From Clonostachys chloroleuca (lineage: Eukaryota; Ascomycota; Sordariomycetes; Hypocreales; Bionectriaceae): a DNA stretch of 64,000 bases. Positions 35,151-46,540 of this stretch are shown piece by piece. Where the stretch lies: contig JBANAY010000003.1 of the NCBI GenBank assembly GCA_037952775.1, positions 24,304,001-24,368,000 on the forward strand. The letters run 5' to 3'. Made by a program: the position numbers and the translations under genes. How positions within the stretch are numbered: the stretch's first letter is position 1; each line of letters starts with the position of its first letter. The notes beneath the pieces were generated by a model. It searched no databases, was not told where the DNA came from, and saw only the letters and a list, made by a program, of their open reading frames with translations.

Positions 35151-37301
35151 TTAGGCGAGCAGAGCTGCGTTAGAGGCCTCCAGCAATTCCCAGTCTATCT
35201 TGGGGCCGTTGAAGCTCCTTTTCCCATGAACAAACCATAAAATGATCACGATCGAAAACAAGCCAACCATAACAACACTTGTGTAGTTCATAGATTGGAT
35301 AGTTACTGGGATCGCTGGTGGCATGCAGACGAGAACGCCTAACAGAACAATAAACAGTATCGAAAAGAGGTTACAAAAATAGCCAAGATAACCAAGTCGT
35401 AGATATCGAGTTGGCAGGGTCTTTTCTCTGCCCTGAAATAGGAGGATACCCTGAGGGACTGCGTATGTAATGTTGAGGAATAAAACAGCGGATGTAATGA
35501 TCGAGTTGAATGCGGTTGTGGATGCCAAGTAAAGCAGTCCATAGAGAGTGAAAAAAATGAAAGCAGCGATGGTAGTGCGCAATGGGAGCTCCATTTTTGG
35601 ATTGATATGAGCGAAGTATTCGGGATAGGGTACGCCGTTCTAATCTCAATGACGCATATTAATCATCGAACTACCCTCACAGAGAACAGGAAGCAAGGGA
35701 GGAGAGGAGAGGAGATTCTTACATCTCGGGCAAACGCCCAAGCAAGTCTGCCGTCAGTGACCCACTGAGAAGGGAGGCAAGCTGGGTACATCAGTCTCAA
35801 TATTCGTATATTTAAAGCCAAACTAGTCTGCGATAGACTTACTGAAGTAAGTAAGTAATAGTACCGCAACCAGAAACATTGTGATACTCCTGCTGCCAGT
35901 TCTACACGATGTCAATCATCTGATTCTCCACTGGGACATCCACAAACTTACGCTTGATATACGAGCTCCATACTAGGCAAAGGAGATGCGATGATGGCAT
36001 CTAAATCTTTGACGAAAAGTAACAGAGCGACCATCAACGGAAAACAAGTAACCATGCCAATAATCATAGTCATGATCATAACTTGAGGCACCCGCCGTCC
36101 GGGCTGCTCCATTTCCTCGCTAATATGGATGGCTGAATAGATTTCAGTTAGCGCTCGGCACTCTCCGACTTCAAGCATTGGCTCGGAGTAGTTATCTTAC
36201 CACCATCAGTCGCCCCGAAGGCATACATGGCATTCGCTATTCCAAGAAGCCATGCTGTGCTCGAGCTCCACCCACTCGTGCCAAAGCCGCTATCAGTAAG
36301 AAAAGAACTGTGCTTGACAGTAGAATGCATGCCTGTTGATACAAAGAGGAACAAGAGAAATCCGAGTATTGATGCCCACAAAGCGAACTGGACGACCCAC
36401 GCTAGATGCTTCGATGCAAATATCACTGGCGTCACTGGAACGCTTGTTAATATGACATTGCTAGAAGCGCAAGATTCTTGTACAAGCACTTTCTCACCTG
36501 TGGATAGGCCAGTCCCGACGTAAATAAGATACACTTGCCACTGAGAGGCTACAAAATCCGGAATCCAGAAGTTGATGACACCAGAAAGGGTTATGGCGAA
36601 TAGCGACACTCCCGAGCACCTGACAAGAACACAAAGTCAGCACAGTGTACCACCTCAGAATGCGAATCATAAAAGACCAATCTCTTGATATCAATCCAAT
36701 AGCAGCAGTCTAATGAGCAACGGTAGCTTACGTGACAATCCACCATGCGATGACTGACAGCCAGCCAATCACGAACGCAGTGAACCTTTTCGATTTCTTG
36801 GGGGCGAGTATATAGCAGAAGTGGTACTGGCCACCGCTGGACTGTGAGAAATTGTTAATGAATATGATCAACGGGCTTCCGAAATACATCGAGTTGACTT
36901 TACCGGGAACGCTGAAGCTATTTCGCTTAAGCCCAACGTGACAGTGAACTGTGCGACAAAGGCCACAATCAGTCCAAAGATTGCAGACTGGGGTCCGCCA
37001 TAGATCAGATTTTGGCCAAAACAGCTCTAATCGGGTTGAGTAAGTTGGCTGGTCGCTCCACGGGACTTTGAGAACATTGTCATCTTACAAGATAGCCGAC
37101 CCATGAGTTAGTGATAGAGAAGCCGAGACCAAGCGCCGAGAGCCAGTTAAACTGTCGTCTCATTGCTGCCTCGTGGCCGTTGGCTCGAAGGATAGCATCG
37201 TCTATGTTGGCATAGCGGCCGGTGAGGCCTTCTGTGATGCTTTCGCGACTCTCGTCGCTTTTCTCTTTACGGTTGGCATCTGTCGCCTTCTGATGTTCCA
37301 T
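35151..37301 (-). CDS. Amino-acid/GABA permease (APC superfamily, Uga4-like)
   Basis: About nine exons starting at ATG 37299-37301. I followed each junction and the frame holds throughout. Key blocks are LSALGLGFSITNSW (TM1), FPSSGGQYHFCYILAP, ATDGAIHISEEMEQPGRRVP, the TM8-9 segment QWVTDGRLAWAFARDNGVPY and a last exon with INPKMELPLRTT. These match fungal GABA/choline-type permeases, with about 12 membrane spans and a charged cytosolic N-terminus. The gene looks functional. It should import an amine, GABA or a related amino acid at the plasma membrane, which fits a nearby amine oxidase and nitrogen-releasing enzymes. Confidence 0.85.
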
Positions 37302-38006
37302 TTTATTGTGCTTGCTAGTTTTTTCCAGCTTCAATAGAGGGTGACTGCGAGTGAACGCTCAAGAGGTGTGAGGTCAACCTCATGAACAGAGGGCGATCAA
37401 CGTCATCTTAACTTCCAAACGTTCACGAGTAGGTTTAACGTGTCAATGCATTCCAATGCTGCGTTGTCTCAGCATCCAGGGAACCCACCCTATATTCGCT
37501 AAGCTGCTTTTGGTAGATGTGAAAGATGATGGGGTAATGCTACAAGTACGTGTCGCTCAATCGAGGTGAACCTTCCTAGTGAGGTAGCCAGTTTAATTCT
37601 AAAACGCGGGTCAGCTGTGGTCACATTTCTTCTCCTTGCAACCTGGCACCAAATTGCTACATGACAACACCCTCACGTGGAGTAGTTAACAGAGAAGCCC
37701 AGTCAATAGTCATGCATATCTTACCTAGCTCCCGTGGCGTGTGAGCCGGGGATGCGGGGAAGTTGGTTGTATCTCCAATTTAGGAAGAAGTCTCAGCTAC
37801 TCCCCCAGCGATGACGCTGCTGTTGCAACCTTCCCCTCAAGCTTGATTGCTTAGTTGCATCGGATTGAAAGATAAGCGTTGTCTTGTAAAATTTCAACAT
37901 GAAGTTTGTGCTCCAATGAAGAGGCAGCGATTTATCTTTCACCCGATAGCTTGAAACTCCTCCGTCATTCAACCGTTTTATCTCTTACCAATTGTTCACC
38001 AATGCC
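37302..38006. other. Divergent intergenic region
   Basis: Spacer between the leftward permease and the rightward PhyH-like gene. It is probably a shared promoter region. No supported gene. Confidence 0.45.
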
Positions 38007-39055
38007 ATGGCTCCTCTATCAAAGTACGGGCCGGATGTCCAGCGTGTATCCGCCGAGACACCCGTGGAGGATATCATCTATCTTCTTAAGAGAGATGGCG
38101 GTGTCTTCATACGAGGCCTGATAAACGGTGAAGATGTGGACAAGGCTTACGATGAGTGCCGCCATCGTCTAGAAAATGATGTGGAATGGAACGGATCTTT
38201 CTTTCCAAGTAGGCAATTCTTTCAATTCAAACAACCAAATAATACGGAAATGCTAACACTCCTAGAAGAGGAAACTCAACGTGCTCCGGGCCTTATCGGC
38301 CTTAGCCCGACCTACGCGAAAACGCAAATGATGAATCCAATATACCAGAAAGTGTGCGATCACTTTCTTACAACTCGAAGTTGGTTCTGGTGGGGTAATG
38401 AGAAGAAAGAATCCGTTTCAAAGCCCTATGTGCACTCCTGCGTGGCAATGCGAATTGGCCCAGGGGGCAAAGCGCAACCATTGCATCGAGACGACTACAT
38501 TAGCCACAACCATCATCAAGAGATCGACTCCTGGGACGATGAGCGTGATAGAAACCGGGAGACAGCAGTTGGGTTATTCGTTGCTGGAAGCAAGGTAACG
38601 AAGGAAAATGGAGGAACCCAGTTCATCCCACGTAGCCATCTATGGTATGTTTGATCCTATCATTCTGTGGTCGTGAGGGCATCTAACACAACTGCGTATA
38701 TAGGGGAACCAATCGAACTAGCCCCCCCGATGTCAATGACTGCATCTTCGCGGAAATGGACAAAGGCGATGGCTTTCTCATGCTTGCCTCGGCCTATCAC
38801 GGTGGCGGGAACAATGTGACGGCGGATGAAGAGCGCATGGTGTTCGCCACATTCGCTATTCGAGGCTACCTCCGCCAAGAGGAAAACCAATTTCTCGCTG
38901 TATCTCAGGACATTGCAAAGGGATATGATCGCCCCATCCAGGCGTTCATGGGATATTCGATGAGTGATCCAGCCTGCGGTTGGGTGGAAGAAATGGATCC
39001 TCTTTTTGTTTTGCATCCAGAACTTGCTCGTGAAGCCGGGCCTAAGGACTTCTAA
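38007..39055 (+). CDS. Phytanoyl-CoA dioxygenase (PhyH)-like oxygenase
   Basis: Two exons, 38007-38644 and 38704-39055, joined by a 59-bp intron (GTATGT...TATAG), give 329 residues. It has the PhyH 2-oxoglutarate/Fe(II) motif LHRDDY (His and Asp ligands), NGGTQFIPRSHLWG and, after the intron, SAYHGGGNN with the second iron His. This group includes fungal secondary-metabolism hydroxylases such as those of meroterpenoid and fumonisin-type pathways, but also many enzymes of unknown role. I see no cluster that fixes the substrate. The gene is intact, starts in a good ATG context (GCCATGG) and is divergent from the GABA-type permease. Confidence 0.85.
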
Positions 39056-39700
39056 AACCTATCTGGAATTAGTTATTTTGTGTCATTGAGCTTGGGTCTT
39101 ACTTTTCAACTTTAGGATGTTTTACGTAGTACTAATTGAAACTTTGATCTGTATAGGGTCGCTAGGCTTCTGCATTGGCTATATCGATCAATCCGAAGGT
39201 GAAGAGTCTACTTTATTCAGTCCGCCAAGGCGCTGACGGGCGAAACATACTATAGAGAGACACATTTAAGGCACTCAAAATAGCATTTGCCCTGAAACTT
39301 ATCCAGTGTTGGATGAATCGTGTACGTATAATGATTTTTGATCAACCAGTTGAAGTTGCTCCCCCAACACTACTACGACGTATGCGCCCAGCCTGTGTAA
39401 TCGAAAAGGACCAGGGAGCTACGATTGGCAATGGGGTTACTGTTGAGCCGCTTTGCAGAAGCCAAGTTATAAAATACATTTGTAACTGGCTTCTTTAGTG
39501 GATAATGGCGGTTGGACCAATGCAACCGGCACAGTTCCAATATAAACCGTGCTGATATTGCCTACTGCGTATCATATTGTTCTAGCTTTTATACATGTAA
39601 TCAAAATGCTATGAATTCTTGCTAATTACACCTCACACTGCACCAGTCTTGTGTTCTAAGGAGGTAGTGTCGCTTCAGACATAGCTATCTATACATCCTA
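39056..39700. other. Intergenic region up to the inversion breakpoint
   Basis: No supported gene. The right end, at about 39700, is the left breakpoint of the inverted amine-oxidase segment. Before the inversion this stretch was probably the oxidase promoter. Confidence 0.5.
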
Positions 39701-40190
39701 CTCGACTTCCTGGGCGGGCTCCCAACGCTGTGTTGGGTTGTCCAAAGTAGGATCAGTCCCCAGAGGTAGTTTCTCCAAGTGAAAAAGCTCCAGGGTGTGA
39801 GAATCAAAAATGGGCTCAAGGGGGAGAGGGATGGAGTAGTGATTCGCTTGAGGATCATCGTTCATTGCCGCATACTCAGTCCAATCGATGGGGCCTTGAA
39901 GGCCATGGAGCTCTTCATCCCTCTCGACTGCTTGTGTGGTTATGTTAACGATTGATCGCTTGAGTGAGGTGTTGTTTTTGGCGTGGTAGTACACTCGAGC
40001 TTTCCGAGGGGGCTGGTGCAGCAGCATTCAAGTAGTCAAGAACGAGGTCCTTGGATGGCTCGGCGAGATCAATAACCTTGAATCGAATACCGCTGGCTTC
40101 ATTCCCCAAGCTTTTCTTTATGATTGCAGACGTCTGGCTCACTTCCAGTGACGTCAGAGGATCAAGAGGATGAGGAGTAGAAAGCGCCAT
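39698..40190 (-). pseudogene. Copper amine oxidase, N-terminal fragment (inverted)
   Basis: Starts at ATG 40188-40190 and reads leftwards through HPLDPLTSLEVSQTSAIIKK, EASGIRFKVIDLAEPSKDLV and, after a one-base frame change at a run of five G (plus strand, 40008-40012), KARVYYHAKNNTSLKRSIVN, LHGLQGPIDW and PQANHYSIPL. These are the N2/N3 domains of peroxisomal-type fungal copper amine oxidases. About 60 residues that normally lie between GPIDW..EY and ..ANHYS are missing. The piece ends ...EVE at 39701 followed by a stop. The rest of the protein continues on the opposite strand from 40238. A broken gene, not expected to make an enzyme. Confidence 0.85.
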
Positions 40191-40231
40191 TGCGGACGAC
40201 CGACGGCGGCAGCTGACGATTAAGGTTGATG

Positions 40232-41664
40232 TTCGAGTGTAGCGCCGAACTGCTGGGCGATAACGCCATGCGTCAAAACCCTAAACCTCTTGAAGTTCTA
40301 CAGCCACAGGGGCCTCCATTCGAAGTCAATAATCGTGTAGTATCATGGCAAAAGTGGAAATTCCAACTGGGTTGGAATCTGAGAGAAGGCCCTGTGCTAC
40401 ACAATGTACGCTACGACAACCGGTCGCTGTTCTATCGTGTCCCCCTGAGCGGGATGACAGTCCCATATGGCGACCCACGCTCCCCTTACTACCGCAAGCA
40501 GGCCTCTAATCTTGGTGATTCAGGTTTCGGCCTGACCTCTAATAGCCTTGAAATGGGATGCGACTGTCTAGGCCATATCGCATACTTCGACGGCATTCGT
40601 AAAACTTCGAACGGCGATCCAGGGATCATCCGCAACGTCGTTTGCATGCACGAAGTCGACGACGGCGTCGGGTGGAAGCATACCAACTGGCGAAACGGAG
40701 GTACCAGCGTAGCCCGAGACCGACAGCCGATTGTCCAGTGCACTGTGACGGTGGCCAACTCCAACTACATCCTCGCCTTCGTGCTGGATCAAGCAGCCAA
40801 CCTCCACATTGAGGTACGTGCCACTGGTATCGTGTCCACCATGCCAATGCGTCAGAGTTTGCAGGTGCCTTGTGGCACCGTCGTAGTCCCTGGAATGCTA
40901 GCTGCGAATCACCAGCATCTTTTTCTGTGTCCGTATCGACCTAAATCTTGATGGGGACCGCCAGAACACCATTATATACGATGATTGCATATCGGTGTGG
41001 AATGAACTAGGCTTGGACCCCTTCGGTTGCGCCTTTCGCGTCAAACGTACGCCAATTACTCGACCTGGAAGCTATGATCTCGATCTCACAAAAAAACCGA
41101 GTTTACTCGATTATCAACGAGTCCCGCACGAACCCTGTGTCCGGAAAGCGTCATGGATATAAGTTGTATGCCATCCCAAGCCAGATGCTCATGATGGATA
41201 CATACACATTCAACTATCGCCGTGGCGTCTTTGCTTCGCGACCAATCTGGGTCACTCGTTACAGAGACGATGGGCTTTGGGCTGCGGGCGAGTCTACGAA
41301 CCAGAGCCGTGAGGATACGGGGCTACCTGCTTATGCCGCAGGTGATGAGAATATTCAGAATGAGGACGTTGCACTGTGGCACTCATTTGATATCACTCAT
41401 GTCACGCGACCAGAAGGTAAGAATTCGAAATCATTTCTTCCGAAGAGATACTAATGCCAGTTATAACATTCAGATTTCCCTGTCATGCCCGTTGAGAAAA
41501 TGTCGATGGCATTGAAACCTACAAGCTTCTTTGACTTGAATCCGGCCAATGACGTCCCACGATCATCTCAAACTATCAATAAATCCACACTGCATAACTC
41601 TAACATCAAGACTGATACCTCAGTTTCTTGCTGCGCAAACAATAGTCCGGACGCTAAGCTATAG
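40232..41664 (+). pseudogene. Copper amine oxidase, C-terminal catalytic fragment
   Basis: From codon 40238 it reads AELLGDNAMRQNPKPLEVLQ, VSWQKWKFQLGWNLREGP, MTVPYGDPRSPYYRKQA, GFGLTSNSLEMGCDCLGH and the copper ligands ANHQHL plus a third His in THVTRP, then DFPVMP after a short intron (donor about 41418, acceptor about 41474). The enzyme class oxidises primary amines to aldehydes with release of ammonia and hydrogen peroxide. One-base shifts occur at a T5 run (40920-40924) and an A7 run (41090-41096). The usual N-Y-[DE]-Y containing the tyrosine that becomes topaquinone reads ANSNY here, and the catalytic base AFDLGD reads ASNLGD. With the inverted 5' half, this is a dead gene. End: TAG 41662-41664. 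Confidence 0.85.
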
Positions 41665-41949
41665 GCAGAGAATATCGAAAGCAATCTTGTAAAGGAGGAC
41701 GTATTCATTGGGTTGGGTTGTCGGGCCCCGGCAGCTTTCATTGCGGTTGAACTTTATTTTCTCTCTCTTACGTGAAGGAGGATAGGCCAAAAGGGATATT
41801 TCGCGAATAGACGCACGTCAAAGGCGAATGAAAGAGAGAGAAATATTGTCACCCCGCAACTTAGAGATGAGACGGTGCTTTGAAGAATTAGAAAAACAAA
41901 TATGCATGCTGTTTCTTAATAGTCGAAGAGCAAGTCTATCGATCAGGAG

Positions 41950-43804
41950 TCAGCGACTTATCTTCGAAGTACAATTAGGGACATGGAGTCTTACATATTC
42001 CATCCACGGGACATTTGGCTGGTTGTGCGTCTTGGCCTTCCTCTCCTCCCACACCCGCTGTAGCAGATCCGTCATGGCCTGGTGCTTGAACCCAGTTGAA
42101 CGCTCGACTTCTTCGATGCAATGCTTCACGTAATGTACCTGATGCGGGGAGCTTGTGTCTGCACCGGCGAGGAATAGCGGGAACAGCAGCCGCTTGTAAA
42201 ATGCAGCTACGGCCGAAACGCTGGCGAAAGCATCGAGAATCGCCACCACAGACCGTTGAATCCGCACATCTTCACACGGAACCGCGAACGTATCGGGCCA
42301 TCGAAGCACCCGTAGAAGGCACGCATGTCGGAAGGCATCCGCGACTGGCTTCCAATGGGCGTGCGCAGTAGGATATACAGCTTGTTCCTGATCCCATTCA
42401 CGGAAGAATTTGTCGGCGTCTTGTAAGATGATCTCGAAATTGGGCAATGATAGAATTCCCGCTTGAAATCCTTTGCCGGCATCGATCACTTGCGCTATCC
42501 GATGAAAGATGTCGGGAGGACACCCAACCAGAACATGTAGGCTCGAATTTCCGTGGTGCCGAACGAGGCTGCGAACATCCTCAGAGAATGCCAACTTCTC
42601 GGCACCGCTAAACCCACGTAGCACGTCCAGCCTTTTCTCACAAATTAGTAAGATAGTCTTGAAGGTGATTAAGTGTCTATTCACACACCATGCTAATGCT
42701 GCTAGAAAGAACATGACAGCCGGAGATCTACTTGAGAAATCTTCTGACTTTGCTAATCTTGCACATAGGAAGGAGATCCCATCAAGATGAGCACCGTGGG
42801 ACGATATTCCCGATTCGCAAATCTAGATCATATGTCAGATTCTGAATAACCCAAGAGAACGTTTCCACTTTTGTATCACATCATGGAAGACAAGCAGAAG
42901 GACAGTGGCGAATGTAGCTTCTTCATCACTTCTACTCAGTTGATGTGCCTCTTCTTTAGCAAGAAGGGCGACGAGCCCGTGGAGAGCAGAAGCTCGATGC
43001 TTCAATGAAGCCGTTGTCATCGGTGATCCATCGTCGAGATGAGAGATATGGCAGGCGGTTAGTCCAAGTAAGGCATGGAGAACAACCTCATGATGATATG
43101 CAAGAGGTAGAACATGGGATCGAAAGGGATTTTCGACACCGTCAACCACTATTGCGAGCGCCTCGCTGAGCACCCTCTCAACTACCGCCAGAAGTTTAGC
43201 TCGCAAGCCTAGGTCTTCGCTGCATGATCTCAGTTGACTTCTTACAGTGGACAAGGAGAATCTGAGTTTCCTCCTCCATCAGGATGTCATCAATCGTGGA
43301 GCCGGTGGCCGATGTATTTAGTGCGGGGATAGAGGTTGGAAGCAACCGTGGGCTGTTTTGGGATTCGCCTTCCCACTGCTGCTCGACTAAAACCGGGATT
43401 TGACCTGGGCTGTTTTCTGTCTGTACATCAGATTCGCCCTTTGTCGGCGAGACGGAGAAAGCGCGAAATTGCTCATTCGGATGTTGCCGTTGAGGCTCAT
43501 CCGAGCCGGAAAGAAACAAGTCTAAGTCTACTTCCTCATCACGAGAGTCACGCCGAGGCTCTTCAAGCCTCGATACAAAATCACAGAACTGGAACTTTGG
43601 AGGGTAGCCATCGCACCGGAGGCCTTTTGATTGACACCTATTGCAAAATGGTCTTGCCCTGTCGCATTTGCGGCACTTCCTTCGGCAGGTCCCACATGCA
43701 GGATCTTGGTGACGAAAAACGCAGTAGTTAGCTTTAATTATGCCGAGGATAAGTCTACTGAGGGGCATACCTCTCCGGATTGAGCGCGGCCTTCGGGCAG
43801 ACAT
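41950..43804 (-). CDS. Zn2Cys6 transcription factor (C6/fungal-specific regulatory domain)
   Basis: Exon 1 starts at ATG 43802-43804 and ends in ..RSIRR; an intron with GTATGC donor and AAG acceptor then gives DPACGTCRRKCRKCDRARPF. The complete cluster is C-x2-C-x6-C-x6-C-x2-C-x6-C, followed by a basic linker and an acidic region. The middle exon has PLAYHHEVVLHALLGLTACH, typical of the fungal regulatory domain. The next has ESGISSHGAHLDGISFLCAR, and the last has DVLRGFSGAEKLAF. A frame change near 43230-43245 may be a one-base lesion or an undetected short intron, so integrity is not certain. The exact C-terminus is unclear because a GTAAGA donor follows WMEY. It is the only near-complete Zn2Cys6 regulator here and could control the neighbouring genes. 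Confidence 0.75.
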
Positions 43805-44149
43805 TTATGCGCGTGTTGGATCGATATCTCTCTATGCTTGGAGAAGACGAAACCCCAGAAATTCAAGAGCGGGTCTCGCCGAGATATTTATCTGCTCCTG
43901 ATCAGCACCGGGGCTAAAGCCGGGTTAAAGACGGGTTATAGTGGAGTCTAACTCAGTGCTTACGGAGCACTATTCCATTCTCTTCAGATGTCGGGCCTGG
44001 TATCTTCATTGCTATTTTTTCCTTCGTACGCGAACTCTCTCATCCGTACTTGCAGAGCACAGAGTGAGAAACGGAACGACAGAAAGACAATTACACGTAG
44101 TCTGACTACGGACAAGCCGCGTCAACGAATTGGGGATCCCTGTGCACCA

Positions 44150-44475
44150 ATGCCAAGGCCGTGTCCATGGCCGGGAGATCATAGCGATGGTGCCTCGCCA
44201 GTGGATCCTCTGAGGCCAATGTCCTCTACTGAGAAGATGTGGAGGATATTTCCTTCAGCTTGGCTGGCGAAACAACCAGCACCCAAAGGAGGGGTTTATG
44301 CAGTAGACAGACGCGGTAGACAGACGCGGGAAGTACAGACGCGATTTTCTAGCATGATCTTGGGGCGTCGAAAAGCCACACGAAGCGATTGTTGAGCATC
44401 TCGATCAGTAGCTCGTGTGGCTGTCCTGCTCTGACAGGAGTTTCATATGAAAGGACAGCCTTGATGGCGTATCAA
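44150..44475 (+). repeat. Dispersed repeat, copy 1
   Basis: Shares ordered blocks with 48700-49060: a GATG-GCC-CCGCC..GGATCCT..GAG block, ACCAGCACC.AAAGGAGG, GGGAAGTACAGACGCGATT (AGCACAGACGCGATT in the other), GCATCTCGAT and GCTCGTGTGGCTGT. Divergence is high and includes insertions and deletions. Probably an old transposon or duplicated segment; no open frame is preserved. Confidence 0.6.
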
Positions 44476-45639
44476 CCCTATTAGTATTGTGATGATGTAA
44501 TTCACGAACTTTGGCAGTCTACTCTCCGTGACTGTTAGCTAGTATCGATAAATGACGCGATGCTAATATCACAACCCGGATTCAATCAATTCCACTCAAA
44601 GGTAGATACACATTCACCGTAAAACTCTAGCTTCTTTGTTGACGAGCCTGCACAGTATTGTAGGCTGACCTATTATGTAGGCTAGGTAGTACATAGAGGG
44701 CTGTCCCATCATGTGCTATCCCATTGGAAGAGCTGGTACATTGTATGTTCATCCAGTTTTTGGGACTGGCGGAGAATCTGGGTACGCTGGAGACGCTGAT
44801 GGCGGATTCAGGGAGGCCTCATAGAATATTCTGGGTCATTGTTGTGTGTGGAGCTTTGCAATCACATTCACCTGAGGAGGGAGTGGGGGATATCATAGGT
44901 TTCTGCGCCCTCCCTTATTAGTGGGGCAGCGCGAAGGAATTGACCCACGAGTAAAGGTTAGCAAACATGTTGATGTAGCCTGCGTCCTGAAATAGATGGT
45001 TAGGCTAAGTTCCTCCTATTTCTGGGCGGCAACCTGTTTCAGGACTCGGGAGCTTTTCATTGCGCCTGCGGATCAGTCTAGGAACATCACAATAAAATTG
45101 GTGGCCTAACAAACAATAATCGCCATGGAGTTAGGCAGGGATAAACGCGAAAACAGCACTTTTGATCATGTTAGACCTAGCCTCTTCTACTATAACACCG
45201 GAAGTATCAAGGGAGCCTACAAGGGATCGCAGTTACATGACCTAGAGCCTAGACAGATAGCCTGCCAAATTAGTAGTTAAGGTATTTATAGGTCGAGCGT
45301 TGGGCTAAGGAGTAACGCTACTTGGAGGATGTATAGCTGATACCGTGAAGATCGGGTCAGCGGTAGATGGGCACATAAAAGTCAATCCACCAGCATCCTA
45401 AATCGTACTACCAAGCGAGCTTGATGATATGTGAAGATAATAGCAGAGTGCAGCTTCTAGATTCGTTTCTATGATGTGATGTTGTATTTGATGATTGGCG
45501 ATACTGACTGGCAATGGATTAATTTTGAAATACCGGCTGCCTATTGGTCTGAGAAACATCGTGACTTCATATTTGCTATTGCTGGCTATGTACGCGCGTA
45601 TGTTGTTGCTTGTTCTCCCTTGATCTTGTTTACCTTTAT

Positions 45640-45840
45640 CCTTATGAACTCGATCAATAGCTGCAGCCTTAACCAGTTAAGTCAGACCCCTCCTCGATCG
45701 TATCCACCCCTGCCATTGTGAATGCAATCAGTAGCCTCGGGCTGCTTGTAGCAAGTTAGTCAGATCCTATTTACCGCGATGACGATAAATGCGATCAACA
45801 GCTGCTGCCTCGAGCTGCCTCAAGCAGGTAAGTTAAATCC
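45640..45840 (+). repeat. Degenerate tandem repeat
   Basis: Three imperfect units follow each other, each with a core like GATCAATAGCTGC...CTTGCC..CAGTTAAGTCAGA (near 45652, 45726 and 45790). Spacing is irregular, about 65-75 bases. No coding meaning is evident. Confidence 0.5.
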
Positions 45841-46061
45841 CATTCACACTAACTCCCCCATGCAGCATATTTCGGACAAACAGCCGTGCGGTTGTTCCTG
45901 CAGGATTGCGCTCCCCTGCTACGGCATACGAACTGCCACACCCGGAGGACTGGAAATTTCCGGCTGCCGAGTCAAAAGTACTTCAAGCCACACGGTCGGG
46001 AAGATGAAAAGTCCTACCATTTGCCGATCCAACGCCAAGTGTCTTCTTTCGTACTAGCTGA

Positions 46062-46246
46062 GCCTAGCATAAACGAGAACGAGATTCAGGGAGCGGGCCA
46101 AAAAATTTAGTATATCGAATGAGCAGTCAAAGCGCGTAGCGGAACATAACCCAGCCTAGCATAAACGAGAACGAGATTCCAGGGAGCAGGCCAAAAAATG
46201 AGTATGTTGAATGAGCAGTCAAAGCGCGTAGGGGAATATACCCCAC
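46062..46246 (+). repeat. Tandem direct repeat, 92-bp period
   Basis: Two adjacent copies beginning at 46062 and 46154 start with GCCTAGCATAAACGAGAACG and both run through AATGAGCAGTCAAAGCGCGTA. They differ by about ten substitutions and two single-base indels. Confidence 0.85.
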
Positions 46247-46389
46247 CTTCTCTCCATCTCGCCCTATACACCTCATTTCTCTAGACGGTTGATAAACATC
46301 CCGAGCAAGTAGTAAGATGTAATACACCTACTTCACGTTGATATATCACTGATAATACTCTAAAGGGACCGAATTTCATCGTGGTGGAG

Positions 46390-46540
46390 GGAATTAACTA
46401 CTGAAACACTACCAGTAATAAATTGAACGTATATCTATGGCATAAGGCGTCAGGGGCACATGGATTTAGCAACTACCAAAACACTACCGGTAAATTGAAC
46501 GTATACCTATTGCGTAATACATCAGCGGCACAGGGAGAAA
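46390..46540 (+). repeat. Tandem direct repeat, about 74-bp period
   Basis: Two adjacent copies, near 46395 and 46469, share AACTACNNAAACACTACC.GTA, AAATTGAACGTATA and CATCAG.GGCACA-type blocks with scattered changes. Confidence 0.7.

Noticed and set aside
43988..44395. Open frame of 135 codons
   Set aside because: It lies over the dispersed repeat, has random-like composition and is not conserved in the partner copy.
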